A program made the position numbers and the translations under genes. A DNA stretch of 64,000 bases from contig OZ243959.1 in assembly GCA_965214525.1 (NCBI GenBank), forward strand, positions 1,860,001 to 1,924,000. The letters are read 5' to 3'. The notes beneath the pieces were generated by a model. That model was not told the DNA's origin and did no database searches. It worked only from the letters and a program-made list of their open reading frames with translations. Positions 35,465-50,731 of the stretch are shown one piece after another. Source of the DNA: Qipengyuania_B sp965214525 (GTDB lineage: Bacteria > Pseudomonadota > Alphaproteobacteria > Sphingomonadales > Sphingomonadaceae). Every line of letters begins with the position of its first letter. The stretch's first letter is position 1.

Positions 35465-35874
35465 GGCGCTTCCACCCCTATCATCCTCAGTACTGCCGCC
35501 ATCACCAGCATCGCCCCCAGCCAGCGCAGCGTATCAGCTAGCACCAAGCGCCAAGCCAGCCCGCGAAACCGGAATGCCGCGGTCAGGACCGGCAAAACGA
35601 ACCCAGCCCAGATGATGAACGCGCTGCCTAGGGCGACCGTCCACCCGCCTGCCTCCACCGGAGCCAGGATCAGTGCGCCTGCCAGGATCGCGGCGATCCA
35701 TGCTTCGCAGGCGAAGCTCAGGGCGACGGTCGATGTGGAAAGAGCCGGGCGGCTCCCGCTAGCAACACCGCCCTGCGTCCAGCGGCCGACTAGGTAAGCC
35801 CAGACCACTCCGAAACACATGGCTGCAAAAGCAGCGGCGAGGATCGGCAGGGCATTGTGGAGAATGTAGATCAT
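35461..35874 (-). CDS. DUF1761-type membrane protein
   Basis: 137 residues. Four membrane helices: MIYILHNALPILAAAFAAMC, CEAWIAAILAGALILAP, VALGSAFIIWAGFVLPVL, RLVLADTLRWLGAMLVMAAV. The pattern PILAAAFAAMCFGVVWAYLV fits DUF1761, which has no settled function. ATG 35874 has AGGG 5 bases upstream. It lies 30 bases past the rpoC stop on the same strand, so readthrough is possible. The stop overlaps the broken lipoprotein gene. Confidence 0.82.
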   Translation of the reverse strand: MIYILHNALPILAAAFAAMCFGVVWAYLVGRWTQGGVASGSRPALSTSTVALSFACEAWIAAILAGALILAPVEAGGWTVALGSAFIIWAGFVLPVLTAAFRFRGLAWRLVLADTLRWLGAMLVMAAVLRMIGVEAP

Positions 35875-35904
35875 TTGCCCTGCCGATCTCGCGCTTGCTT
35901 GCCG

Positions 35905-40233
<4,329 letters not shown>

Positions 40234-40245
40234 GTCTTACCTCTT

Positions 40246-40340
40246 GCAAGCCCCCCTCCTCGGGAAAGGGGTTGGGGTGGGGAAGGCGTGGCGCGACAGC
40301 CTCGCCCTCCGGCCCCTCCCCGTAAAGGGAGGGGAGGTGC
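40246..40340. repeat. Palindromic G/C-rich intergenic repeat between rpoB and rpoC
   Basis: An inverted repeat CCCCTCCC-CGTAAA-GGGAGGGG occupies 40313-40334, and a diverged partner (CCCTCCTCGGGAAAGGGG around 40253-40271) sits at the rpoC side, giving a twin-hairpin layout. This resembles the REP-type extragenic palindromes common in proteobacteria. There is no T-run downstream on the minus strand, so it is not a standard terminator; it may modulate the rpoB-rpoC transcript. Confidence 0.55.
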
Positions 40341-40342
40341 TA

Positions 40343-44512
<4,170 letters not shown>

Positions 44513-44751
44513 AGGAGAGGTGTCGCCTTGTTACGTGTGACCCGGCGAGGAGCAAGCCGCGCCGGTTGGATAAGCCGAAGCGGGAGGACAGCCTTTCAAA
44601 CGGACGCGGCAAAGACGCAGCTGTTGCGCGCCCATATCCTGAGGGCACTGCTGCGTCTGTCCAACGTCGCGAATATGAAAGCCCGCCGCTTCCATCCTGC
44701 ATCCGATCCCCGCGCATGAATCGGACCTGCTCGAAGCGTGCGGTCGGTGGC

Positions 44752-44780
44752 TATGTAGGAAAGCCGATCTCGGCTGTCAA
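44752..44780 (-). promoter_or_regulatory. Candidate rpoBC promoter with palindromic spacer
   Basis: Minus strand TTGACA at 44780-44775, a 17-base spacer and TACATA at 44757-44752, reading toward rpoB. The -35 box is perfect and the spacing optimal; the -10 box matches the consensus at three positions. The spacer contains a perfect palindrome AGCCGA-N2-TCGGCT (44762-44775), suggesting a bound regulator or a structured spacer. Confidence 0.55.
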
Positions 44781-44905
44781 ATGGTGCGTTGCCGCAACGA
44801 CGGTCGGTGCGAAACCGCTGTCCTACATCGCTGGCGCTTGCCTAAAGCCGAAAGCAATGGACCGCGCCAATCCATTCTTGCCGACTTTCTCTGCTCACAC
44901 GCTAC

Positions 44906-44976
44906 GTGTCGCCTTTCAGCTTCGCCTTCAAGTTCAGACGCTTAGCGGTGGGCGAAGTTGACACGGTGTCGCCTTT
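44906..44976. repeat. GTGTCGCCTTT direct repeats, 60-base period
   Basis: Identical 11-mers at 44906-44916 and 44966-44976, exactly 60 bases apart. A third copy lacking the last T sits at 44520-44529, ending just upstream of the rpoB start. The second copy overlaps the palindrome GACAC-G-GTGTC (44960-44970). Role unknown. Confidence 0.5.
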
Positions 44977-45019
44977 GACGGGGACTCACGGGGCGGCGTG
45001 AAGGAAGGAAGCAGAGGCT

Positions 45020-45082
45020 CTTATTGCTTCTCGATATTATCGATTGCCAATACGAAAGACCCGCCTTATTGATTCTCGATAT
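45020..45082 (+). promoter_or_regulatory. Duplicated operator-like element and promoter of the DUF2975 operon
   Basis: CTTATTG[C/A]TTCTCGATAT occurs at 45020-45037 and 45065-45082 (one mismatch in 18), 45 bases apart. The first copy runs into a perfect TCGATA-T-TATCGA palindrome (45031-45043). Between them a promoter is plausible: TTGCCA 45044-45049, 17 bases, TATTGA 45067-45072, so the second copy overlaps the -10. The HTH protein encoded two genes downstream is the natural candidate to bind here; that is inference. Confidence 0.5.
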
Positions 45083-45103
45083 CTAATGTATAGGAGATCG
45101 ATA

Positions 45104-45235
45104 ATGTTAGACAATCTTGCCCGTGCCACTGCTGCCGTCGCAGCTCTGTTCCTGGCCATCGGGTCGATCGGCGCAGTGATCGAGGTTCCGCCTTCGGGCA
45201 AGGAACATCTCTCCGAGCGCGCGCTCGTAGCCTGA
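45104..45235 (+). CDS. 43-residue membrane protein, first gene of the DUF2975 operon
   Basis: ATG 45104 has GGAG 8 bases upstream. One hydrophobic helix (ATAAVAALFLAIGSIGAVIE) followed by a charged tail (PPSGKEHLSERALVA). It lies 22 bases upstream of the DUF2975 gene in the same direction. It is too short for family assignment; the good ribosome site and position support translation. Confidence 0.55.
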   Translation: MLDNLARATAAVAALFLAIGSIGAVIEVPPSGKEHLSERALVA

Positions 45236-45257
45236 CCTGTCCAAAGGAGATCGAACC

Positions 45258-45821
45258 ATGTCGGACACAAGAATGTCAGACCCGCTCCTGATTGCCGCGC
45301 GCGTCGCAATTATCGGGGTCAAGGTTTTGCTGGGGATCGTTATCGTCGCTGTATTGCTGGCGGTTCCCCTCATGCTGGGACAACAAGACGAGATTGCCTC
45401 CGCCTTGTCCCGGGCCGGGAACCTGGCCGAGCCATGGCAAGCGATCGTGGCCATCCTGGCGTTCATTGGTTTCTTGGCTGCACTCGTCGGCCTGCTGTTC
45501 TGGTTCTTCCAGAACCTCGATCGCATAATCATCTCGGTCGCAGAGCAAGACCCGTTCACCCCCCGCAACGCCCGAAGGCTGACGGCGATGGGCTGGATCA
45601 CGCTCGCTGCTCAGGCCATCGCCTTTGCCCTCGATCGGCTTGGACAGCGGATCAACACGCTGTTTCCTCAAGGTGCCGGAACAGACGGATGGTCGTTTTC
45701 GATCGATGGGGAACTGTCGTTCTCGGTTGAAGGGGTGTTGCTTGCCCTTGTCCTCTTCATCCTTGCCCGCGTGTTCAGCAAGGGGGCTGAAATGCGCGAA
45801 GACCTCGAAGGGACGGTGTAA
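45258..45821 (+). CDS. DUF2975 family membrane protein
   Basis: 187 residues. Four membrane helices: VLLGIVIVAVLLAVPLML, IVAILAFIGFLAALVGLLFW, ITLAAQAIAFALD, GVLLALVLFILARVF. The signature FTPRNARRLTAMGWITLA between helices 2 and 3 identifies DUF2975. AAGGAG lies about 8 bases before ATG 45258. It is coupled to the following XRE regulator by a TAATG overlap, the common DUF2975-HTH pairing, in which the membrane protein is thought to control or be controlled by the regulator. Confidence 0.9.
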   Translation: MSDTRMSDPLLIAARVAIIGVKVLLGIVIVAVLLAVPLMLGQQDEIASALSRAGNLAEPWQAIVAILAFIGFLAALVGLLFWFFQNLDRIIISVAEQDPFTPRNARRLTAMGWITLAAQAIAFALDRLGQRINTLFPQGAGTDGWSFSIDGELSFSVEGVLLALVLFILARVFSKGAEMREDLEGTV

Positions 45822-46060
45822 TGAGCGCCGACAACCACGGGGACCGTATCGTGGTACGGCTCGACGATCTGCTGCACGAACGGCGCATGACGTTGACCGA
45901 ACTCAGCGAACGCGTGGGCATGACCCTGGCCAATCTCTCGATCCTGAAGACCGGCAAGGCGAAGGCGATGCGCTTCTCGACACTGGAAGCCATCTGCCGC
46001 GAACTGAAATGTCAGCCGGGCGACCTGTTGATATTTGCAACCCGCGAGAAAAATGGATAA
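45821..46060 (+). CDS. XRE/YozG-type helix-turn-helix regulator
   Basis: 79 residues. A small Cro/C1-type DNA-binding protein: VVRLDDLLHERRMTLTELSE, VGMTLANLSILKTGKAKAMR (recognition helix region), STLEAICRELKCQPGDLLIF. This compact form (YozG-like) is the usual partner of DUF2975 proteins. The start codon shares a base with the DUF2975 stop. It likely autoregulates through the repeats at 45020-45082. Confidence 0.92.
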   Translation: MSADNHGDRIVVRLDDLLHERRMTLTELSERVGMTLANLSILKTGKAKAMRFSTLEAICRELKCQPGDLLIFATREKNG

Positions 46061-46106
46061 GGCGCCACGCCATACGGGCCAATCCGTATTTCAGGGGAAC
46101 CTTACT

Positions 46107-46328
46107 ATGAAGAAACTTGTTATTGTCGCCGCTCCGCTGTCGCTCGCCCTTGCTGCGTGCGGGGGCACGGATGCTCCAGCCGTCGAGGAAGCCGGCGACC
46201 AGATGGACGAACGCTCCGAGGTTCTCGAAGAGCGCGCCGACAACCTGGACGATGCCGGAATGGAAGCGCAGGCCGAAGTCGTCGACGAACAGGCTGAGGA
46301 ACTGGAAGAAACCGCCGACGAAATGTAA
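46107..46328 (+). CDS. Small acidic lipoprotein
   Basis: 73 residues from ATG 46107. Signal KKLVIVAAPLSLALAAC with lipobox LAAC; the mature part is almost all Asp/Glu/Ala helix (DQMDERSEVLEERADNLDDA, AEVVDEQAEELEETADEM), probably a coiled coil at the envelope. GGGGAACC precedes the ATG. Similar signals and acidic tails occur in the genes at 46632 and 57031. A terminator follows at 46369. Confidence 0.75.
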   Translation: MKKLVIVAAPLSLALAACGGTDAPAVEEAGDQMDERSEVLEERADNLDDAGMEAQAEVVDEQAEELEETADEM

Positions 46329-46631
46329 TCGGCGACACGTCCCCCTCGGGGGATACGATCAACTGTTCGGAATGGGCTCGTCAACGATGGCGGGCCCGTT
46401 CCTTTTTAAATTTCCGATCGAAGAATAAGGCGGCGATGCGCGTCCGACATGTGCCGATGCGACGCCGCGAGTCCCACCCGTTGGGCTGCAGGCCCGGCCC
46501 CTGGGTCTGCCCCCACGGCCGAAAAACCATCGCCATCGAAGTTCACGCTTTTACTTTTCAGGAACCATGTTAGAATGTGGCGATTTAAAGGCATGTACGT
46601 CGCGTTGGCGCACTGTGAACGGAGAATGGAA
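46329..46631. other. 303-base gap between two lipoprotein genes
   Basis: It contains the terminator at 46369-46407. In the remainder I see no supported gene, promoter box or repeat beyond the ribosome site of the downstream lipoprotein gene. Confidence 0.5.
46369..46407 (+). terminator. Rho-independent terminator
   Basis: A 12-bp stem (GGAATGGGCTCG against CGGGCCCGTTCC, two G-U pairs), 10-base loop and TTTTT. It ends the DUF2975-HTH-lipoprotein transcript. Confidence 0.82.
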
Positions 46632-46859
46632 ATGAAGAAGATTGCTTTTGTCGCGGCCTTGCCGCTGATGGTCGCGCTGGCAGCTTGCGCCAACGAAGCC
46701 GAAGAGCCTGTGGTTGCGGATGACACGGTCGTCGCGCCGGTAGAGACGACGCCGATGGATGACACCATGATGGCTGACGATACCATGATGACCGAGGATG
46801 GCGCCGTGGTCGAAGAAGGCACCATGGTTGACGAGACGATGGAAGAAGAAACGATGTAA
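46632..46859 (+). CDS. Small acidic, Met-rich lipoprotein
   Basis: 75 residues from ATG 46632, which has GGAG 7 bases upstream; ATG 46626 is in frame. Signal KKIAFVAALPLMVALAAC with lipobox LAAC. The mature part is acidic and low-complexity with DDTMM units (PMDDTMMADDTMMTEDGAVV) and a Met-Glu tail. The alternating Asp and Met pattern could bind metals, but that is speculation. Terminated by the hairpin at 46918. Confidence 0.72.
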   Translation: MKKIAFVAALPLMVALAACANEAEEPVVADDTVVAPVETTPMDDTMMADDTMMTEDGAVVEEGTMVDETMEEETM

Positions 46860-46917
46860 TTTCGCATCTGTCTTGCCGACTGTACGTTGGCTTGACATCT
46901 TCGAATAAACGAATAGA

Positions 46918-46944
46918 GGCCCGCCCCAACCGGCGGGCCTTTTT
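46918..46944 (+). terminator. Rho-independent terminator
   Basis: Perfect 8-bp stem GGCCCGCC/GGCGGGCC, loop CCAACC, then TTTTT. It separates the lipoprotein gene from the rplJL operon. Confidence 0.88.
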
Positions 46945-47052
46945 CATGGTTCGCGGGTCATCCGTCCAAGACAGTTGGTGAGGCCATCGCGGTTCTCTTA
47001 ATTTCCAGCCCAGACGGGGAAACGAGATTCCTGGTGCGTTAAATCGCGCCGT

Positions 47053-47157
47053 CGGTGCCATGCGGCACCCCTCCTTCCCTTCGTCGACGGACTCGCCCGT
47101 GTCGCCCCGGCGCACGGACAACGCAGCCGGTTGCGGGAAAGGGTCACCTTTCGCGCA
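47053..47157 (+). ncRNA. Candidate L10 (rplJ) autoregulatory leader
   Basis: Two hairpins precede the rplJ ribosome site: GGTGCC-ATGC-GGCACC (47053-47068) and an 11-bp near-perfect stem TGCGGGAAAGG/CCTTTCGCGCA with loop GTCA (47132-47157, one mismatch). In many bacteria L10 or L10-L12 binds such a leader to repress rplJL. The element is 26 bases before the start codon. Recognition of the L10 site itself is not proven. Confidence 0.45.
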
Positions 47158-47182
47158 GCCATGTCAAACGAAGGAGTACGGC

Positions 47183-47698
47183 ATGGATCGTTCGCAGAAA
47201 ACCGAAGCGGTCGCTCAGCTCAACGCGGTGTTCAACGAGGTCGGCGTGGTGGTGGTCACCCGCAATCTCGGCCTATCGGTGGCGCAATCCACTCAATTGC
47301 GCGCCAAGCTGCGTGAAGCCGGCGCGTCCTACAAGGTCGCGAAGAACCGCCTGGCCAAACTCGCCCTGGAAGACACGCAATATACCGGGTTGGACGAATA
47401 TCTGTCCGGCCCGACGGCGCTTGCCTATTCGGTGGACCCGGTGGCGGCGGCGAAAGCCGCAGTGGACTTCGCCAAATCGAACGACCGGTTGGAAATCGTC
47501 GGCGGTTCGATGGGCGGGCAAATGCTCGATGAAGCCGGCGTGAGGTCACTGGCCTCGATGCCCAGCCTCGACGAGCTTCGCGGCAAACTGGTGGGTCTGG
47601 TCAATGCCCCCGCGACCAAAATCGCGCAGGTCGTCAACGCACCCGCCGCCAAGCTTGCCCGCGTATTCGGTGCCTATGGCGCCAAGGACGCGGCGTAA
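47183..47698 (+). CDS. rplJ: 50S ribosomal protein L10
   Basis: 171 residues from ATG 47183, which follows AAGGAG by 7 bases. It forms the base of the ribosomal stalk and carries L7/L12 dimers on its C-terminal helix. Family features: DRSQKTEAVAQLNAVF, VVVVTRNLGLSVAQSTQLRA, YKVAKNRLAKLALE and the late L7/L12-binding part ending VNAPAAKLARVFGAYGAKD. Followed by rplL after 69 bases. The rplKA genes that usually precede it are not here. Confidence 0.95.
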   Translation: MDRSQKTEAVAQLNAVFNEVGVVVVTRNLGLSVAQSTQLRAKLREAGASYKVAKNRLAKLALEDTQYTGLDEYLSGPTALAYSVDPVAAAKAAVDFAKSNDRLEIVGGSMGGQMLDEAGVRSLASMPSLDELRGKLVGLVNAPATKIAQVVNAPAAKLARVFGAYGAKDAA

Positions 47699-47767
47699 GC
47701 GGCTCGACTAGCAAAGCATACCATCAGGGGCAGTTGCCCCAGCCATTATCATCAGGAGTATAACATC

Positions 47768-48145
47768 ATGGCCGATATCAAGGCTCTCGTAGAAGAACTA
47801 AGCAAGCTCACCGTCCTGGAAGCCGCCGAGCTCGCCACGGCGCTGGAAGACGAGTGGGGCGTCTCTGCCGCAGCGGCGGTTGCCGTCGCCGGTCCGGCGG
47901 GCGGTGGCAGCGATGCTCCGGCTGCCGAAGAGCAGACTGAATTCGATGTCATCCTGACGGGCGATGGCGGCAAGAAGATCCAGGTCATCAAGGAAGTGCG
48001 CAGCATTACCGGCCTGGGTCTTGGTGAAGCCAAGGCGCTGGTCGAAGGCGCGCCCAAGCCCATCAAGGAAGCGGTCAACAAGGCCGAAGCCGAAGAGATC
48101 AAGGGCAAGATCGAAGCAGCTGGCGGAACGGTCGAACTCAAGTAA
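47768..48145 (+). CDS. rplL: 50S ribosomal protein L7/L12
   Basis: 125 residues. Stalk protein that recruits translation GTPases. N-terminal dimer domain (ADIKALVEELSKLTVLEAAE), a flexible Ala/Gly hinge (SAAAAVAVAGPAGGGSD) and a C-terminal domain with GDGGKKIQVIKEVRSITGLG and LGEAKALVEGAPKPIKE. GGAG precedes ATG 47768. A stem-loop without a T-run follows at about 48170-48210. The usual downstream rpoBC is missing; an antiporter gene converges instead. Confidence 0.97.
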   Translation: MADIKALVEELSKLTVLEAAELATALEDEWGVSAAAAVAVAGPAGGGSDAPAAEEQTEFDVILTGDGGKKIQVIKEVRSITGLGLGEAKALVEGAPKPIKEAVNKAEAEEIKGKIEAAGGTVELK

Positions 48146-48238
48146 CCTTGACCTTCGGGCAAGTCACCAAAGGGGGGCGGCGTCGCGAGGCGTTGCCCCC
48201 TGCCGTTACCGCGCGCCGGTACCCCGGTCGGAGCGGGC

Positions 48239-49978
48239 CTAAACCCCCTGCCGGCTGATCGTTTCCTTGTCCGCATGCAGATCGCCCGTCGCGATCTGCT
48301 TCTCCAGCCGGGCGCAGTCGCGGGAACGGTAATCCTGCTCTACCCGCGCAATGTCGTCCGCATCCCGGTCGAGCCCTTCCAGGATCCGGCGTGCCATGAC
48401 GATGGCGGACTCCATCATCTCGCGCACCAGGAAGTCGACCGGCGAAGTCTGCAGCCGCATCACCGTGCGCCGGTCAAACGCGCGGGCATAGATCATCGCT
48501 TCCGGGAAAGCGTCGTTCATCGCCGCGAACAGTTCGGGCGTCAGCTGGTCGCCATCGATGCAGAATACGATCATGGCAGCATCCCCGGCGCCCGCCTGTC
48601 GCAACAGGTCAATCCGCTTTCCGTCGCCAAAATACACTTTCGCGCCGAATTTTTCGGCCAGGTCGATCTGATCGGGTTTGCGATCGATCAGCGTTACCGG
48701 AATATCGGCGGCGATCAGCATTTGCGCCACCGTCTGTCCGAACCGGCCATAGCCGATGATGAGGGCGCCGGAGTTGCCTGCAACCGGGCCTTCGCGCACC
48801 TGATCCGATGTGCCGGTTCTGGCAATCCGCTTGCCTAGCATCATCAGGAACGGGGTGGTCGCCATCGACACAGTGACGATGGCTCCGAACAGGCTGGCGG
48901 TTTCCCGATCAATCAGCATGCCGGCTTGCGCTTGGGCAAACAGGACGAAACCGAATTCGCCGCCCTGGCTTAACAGCAGGCCCAGCACTAGGGCGCTGCG
49001 CCAGGTCATCCCGACAACGCGGCCGATCCCGAAGATGATGCCGGTCTTAACGACGACGAGCCCCGCTGCCATGATCGCGACGAAGCCGGGTTGTTCGGCG
49101 ATCGCGGTAAGGTCCAGCATCATGCCGACCGACAGAAAGAACAAGCCTAGCAGGATGGACCGGAACGGTTCGATATCCGCCTCCAGCTCGTGTCGGTAGG
49201 GCGTGTCGGCCAGCATCACCCCTGCAATGAATGCGCCCAACGCGGTTGACAGGCCGAGCCATTCCATGACCGCGGCCGCGGCGATGACGGTGAACAGCCC
49301 GGCAACGATGAACATCTCGCGCTCGCCCAGCCGCCCCATCAGCCCGAACAGTGGCCGCAGAATAAAGCGGCCACCAAGCACAAGACCGACGATGGCCGCG
49401 ATCGACAGCAGCGCCAGTTGCCATCCCGGCGGTGCGTCCGCTGCGCCCGGTGACATGCTCATGGCAGCAACGATCGTGATCAGCGCGATGATCGACAGAT
49501 CCTGGAACAGCAGAATAGCAAAGGCCCGCTCCCCGAACGGGGTACGCAAGGTGCCGCCCGACTGCAGCATCGGCAGCACCTGTGCGGTGGACGACAGAGC
49601 GAGCGGCAACCCCAGCGCGAATGCCGCGGCCAAAGCGTAGGGTGTCGTGAGCAGCAGCAGGCCGCTCAGGACCACGCCGCACAGCGCCACCTGCAGGAAG
49701 CCAACGCCGAAGATCGCATGACGCATTCGCCAGAGGCGGTTAGGATCCAGTTCCAGACCCACGATAAACAGCAGCAGAATGATGCCGATCTCGGCAAAAC
49801 CGATCATCCCTTCCGCATTGCCGACCAAGCCGAATACGAACGGCCCGACCAATGCGCCGGCCACCAGGTAACCCAGCGTCGCGCCAAGGCCGAGCTTGCG
49901 GAACAGGGTCACGAAGACGAGCGCGAACCCCAACATCAGGGCGCCATCGCGCAGCACGTTCGCCCCCTCATGCTCCAT
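48239..49978 (-). CDS. KefB/KefC-type monovalent cation:proton antiporter (CPA2)
   Basis: 579 residues. N-terminal membrane domain of 12-13 helices (GATLGYLVAGALVGPFVFG, EIGIILLLFIVGLELDPNRL, LALSSTAQVLPMLQ, LGAFIAGVMLADTPYRHELE), then a TrkA-N domain binding a dinucleotide (LIIGYGRFGQTVAQMLIAAD, DRKPDQIDLAEKFGAKVYFG). This matches potassium/proton efflux systems gated by the nucleotide domain; whether glutathione-gated as in Kef is unknown. Convergent with rplL. Confidence 0.92.
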   Translation of the reverse strand: MEHEGANVLRDGALMLGFALVFVTLFRKLGLGATLGYLVAGALVGPFVFGLVGNAEGMIGFAEIGIILLLFIVGLELDPNRLWRMRHAIFGVGFLQVALCGVVLSGLLLLTTPYALAAAFALGLPLALSSTAQVLPMLQSGGTLRTPFGERAFAILLFQDLSIIALITIVAAMSMSPGAADAPPGWQLALLSIAAIVGLVLGGRFILRPLFGLMGRLGEREMFIVAGLFTVIAAAAVMEWLGLSTALGAFIAGVMLADTPYRHELEADIEPFRSILLGLFFLSVGMMLDLTAIAEQPGFVAIMAAGLVVVKTGIIFGIGRVVGMTWRSALVLGLLLSQGGEFGFVLFAQAQAGMLIDRETASLFGAIVTVSMATTPFLMMLGKRIARTGTSDQVREGPVAGNSGALIIGYGRFGQTVAQMLIAADIPVTLIDRKPDQIDLAEKFGAKVYFGDGKRIDLLRQAGAGDAAMIVFCIDGDQLTPELFAAMNDAFPEAMIYARAFDRRTVMRLQTSPVDFLVREMMESAIVMARRILEGLDRDADDIARVEQDYRSRDCARLEKQIATGDLHADKETISRQGV

Positions 49979-50054
49979 TCATTGGTCCCTTGCCATGTTC
50001 CAGCCGGTTGCGCGAGGGACTCGATCCGGTGGCAACGCAATCCCTCGTCTTGCG

Positions 50055-50600
50055 CTAGATTCGCCAGTTCACCCGGACGCCCATCGTGTCGATGCCCGGG
50101 TTCTGCTCGGAATTGAACAGACGGGCATTGCTGATATGCACCCAACTCGCTTCGATGGATAGCCGCTCGTCCACATCATAGCCCAGCGCGATCTCCGGCT
50201 CGAACAGGATGCGGCTGCCAAGGTCCGTCCGGATCCGGGTATCGGGGTCGACCCGCTCGGTTGGCCCATCATGGATTACCAGGCCGACGCCCGGACGCAC
50301 ATACAGCATGCCTATCTCGGCCTTCCAGCTGATCCCCACACCGATGAAGTTCGTGCCGCCGTCGAAATTGACCGAACCGAAAGCATAGGGCTTGGGCGCA
50401 CCGATGAAATCGAGAGCTTCGATGCCGTCGAACCGATAGCCGGCCTGTACATCCACTCCGCCTTCTCCGGTATCGAAGGTGAATGGCGTGTCCACGGCAT
50501 GGGCGTAGATGCCGCCATACACCTCGCCGGCCATGGCTGGTACTGACAACAAGGAGGCAATGCCGGTAGCAAACGCAATACAATAGCGGGACAGGTTCAT
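50055..50600 (-). CDS. Outer-membrane lipid A deacylase, PagL-like (acyloxyacyl hydrolase family)
   Basis: 181 residues from ATG 50600, which has AAGG about 8 bases upstream. Signal IAFATGIASLLSVPAMA. The mature part has alternating hydrophobic strands of a small beta-barrel (GVDVQAGYRFDGIEALDFIG, FIGVGISWKAEIGMLYVRPG). Near the C-terminus SWVHISNARLFNSEQNPGID holds the H-x-S-N core of the PagL active site, with the last strand ending in an aromatic-rich WRI. It probably trims 3-O-acyl chains from lipid A in the outer membrane. Activity is inferred. Confidence 0.82.
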   Translation of the reverse strand: MNLSRYCIAFATGIASLLSVPAMAGEVYGGIYAHAVDTPFTFDTGEGGVDVQAGYRFDGIEALDFIGAPKPYAFGSVNFDGGTNFIGVGISWKAEIGMLYVRPGVGLVIHDGPTERVDPDTRIRTDLGSRILFEPEIALGYDVDERLSIEASWVHISNARLFNSEQNPGIDTMGVRVNWRI

Positions 50601-50731
50601 CGTGCAGCCTTTCTTCGAACGCGGTCTTGCTATTGCCCTTGCAAGGTTTCGCAACACTGAAGGTGCTGGAACGCCAACGATTACGGCCGCATTGGCAAAG
50701 GGGGCCGCACGGGGTAACGCGCAACCATTCG

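Larger units (their letters stand above)
44513..45103. other. 591-base intergenic region between rpoB and the DUF2975 operon
   Basis: No coding sequence is supported here; open frames on both strands have no ribosome site or recognisable content. It holds the candidate rpoBC promoter (44752-44780), three copies of GTGTCGCCTT(T) at 44520, 44906 and 44966, an 8-bp inverted repeat ATGTAGGA/TCCTACAT (44753-44760 and 44821-44828) enclosing three short hairpins, and the duplicated element before the small DUF2975 operon. The 5' untranslated part of rpoB would be about 230 bases if the promoter is right. Confidence 0.6.
46860..47182. other. 323-base gap upstream of rplJ
   Basis: No gene is supported. 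It holds the terminator at 46918-46944 and the structured rplJ leader (47053-47157). The rplJL promoter must lie between about 46945 and 47050, but no convincing -35/-10 pair was found. Confidence 0.55.

Noticed and set aside
40313..40334. A terminator between rpoB and rpoC
   Set aside because: The hairpin is not followed by a T-run on the minus strand, and terminating rpoC would be harmful.
44753..44828. A tRNA gene suggested by size and an 8-bp closing stem
   Set aside because: Neither strand has a T loop (TTCRANY) in place or an anticodon arm with a 7-base loop. The structure overlaps a good promoter.
44566..44961. A 131-residue open frame upstream of rpoB
   Set aside because: No ribosome site, no recognised domain, and it overlaps the candidate promoter and repeats.
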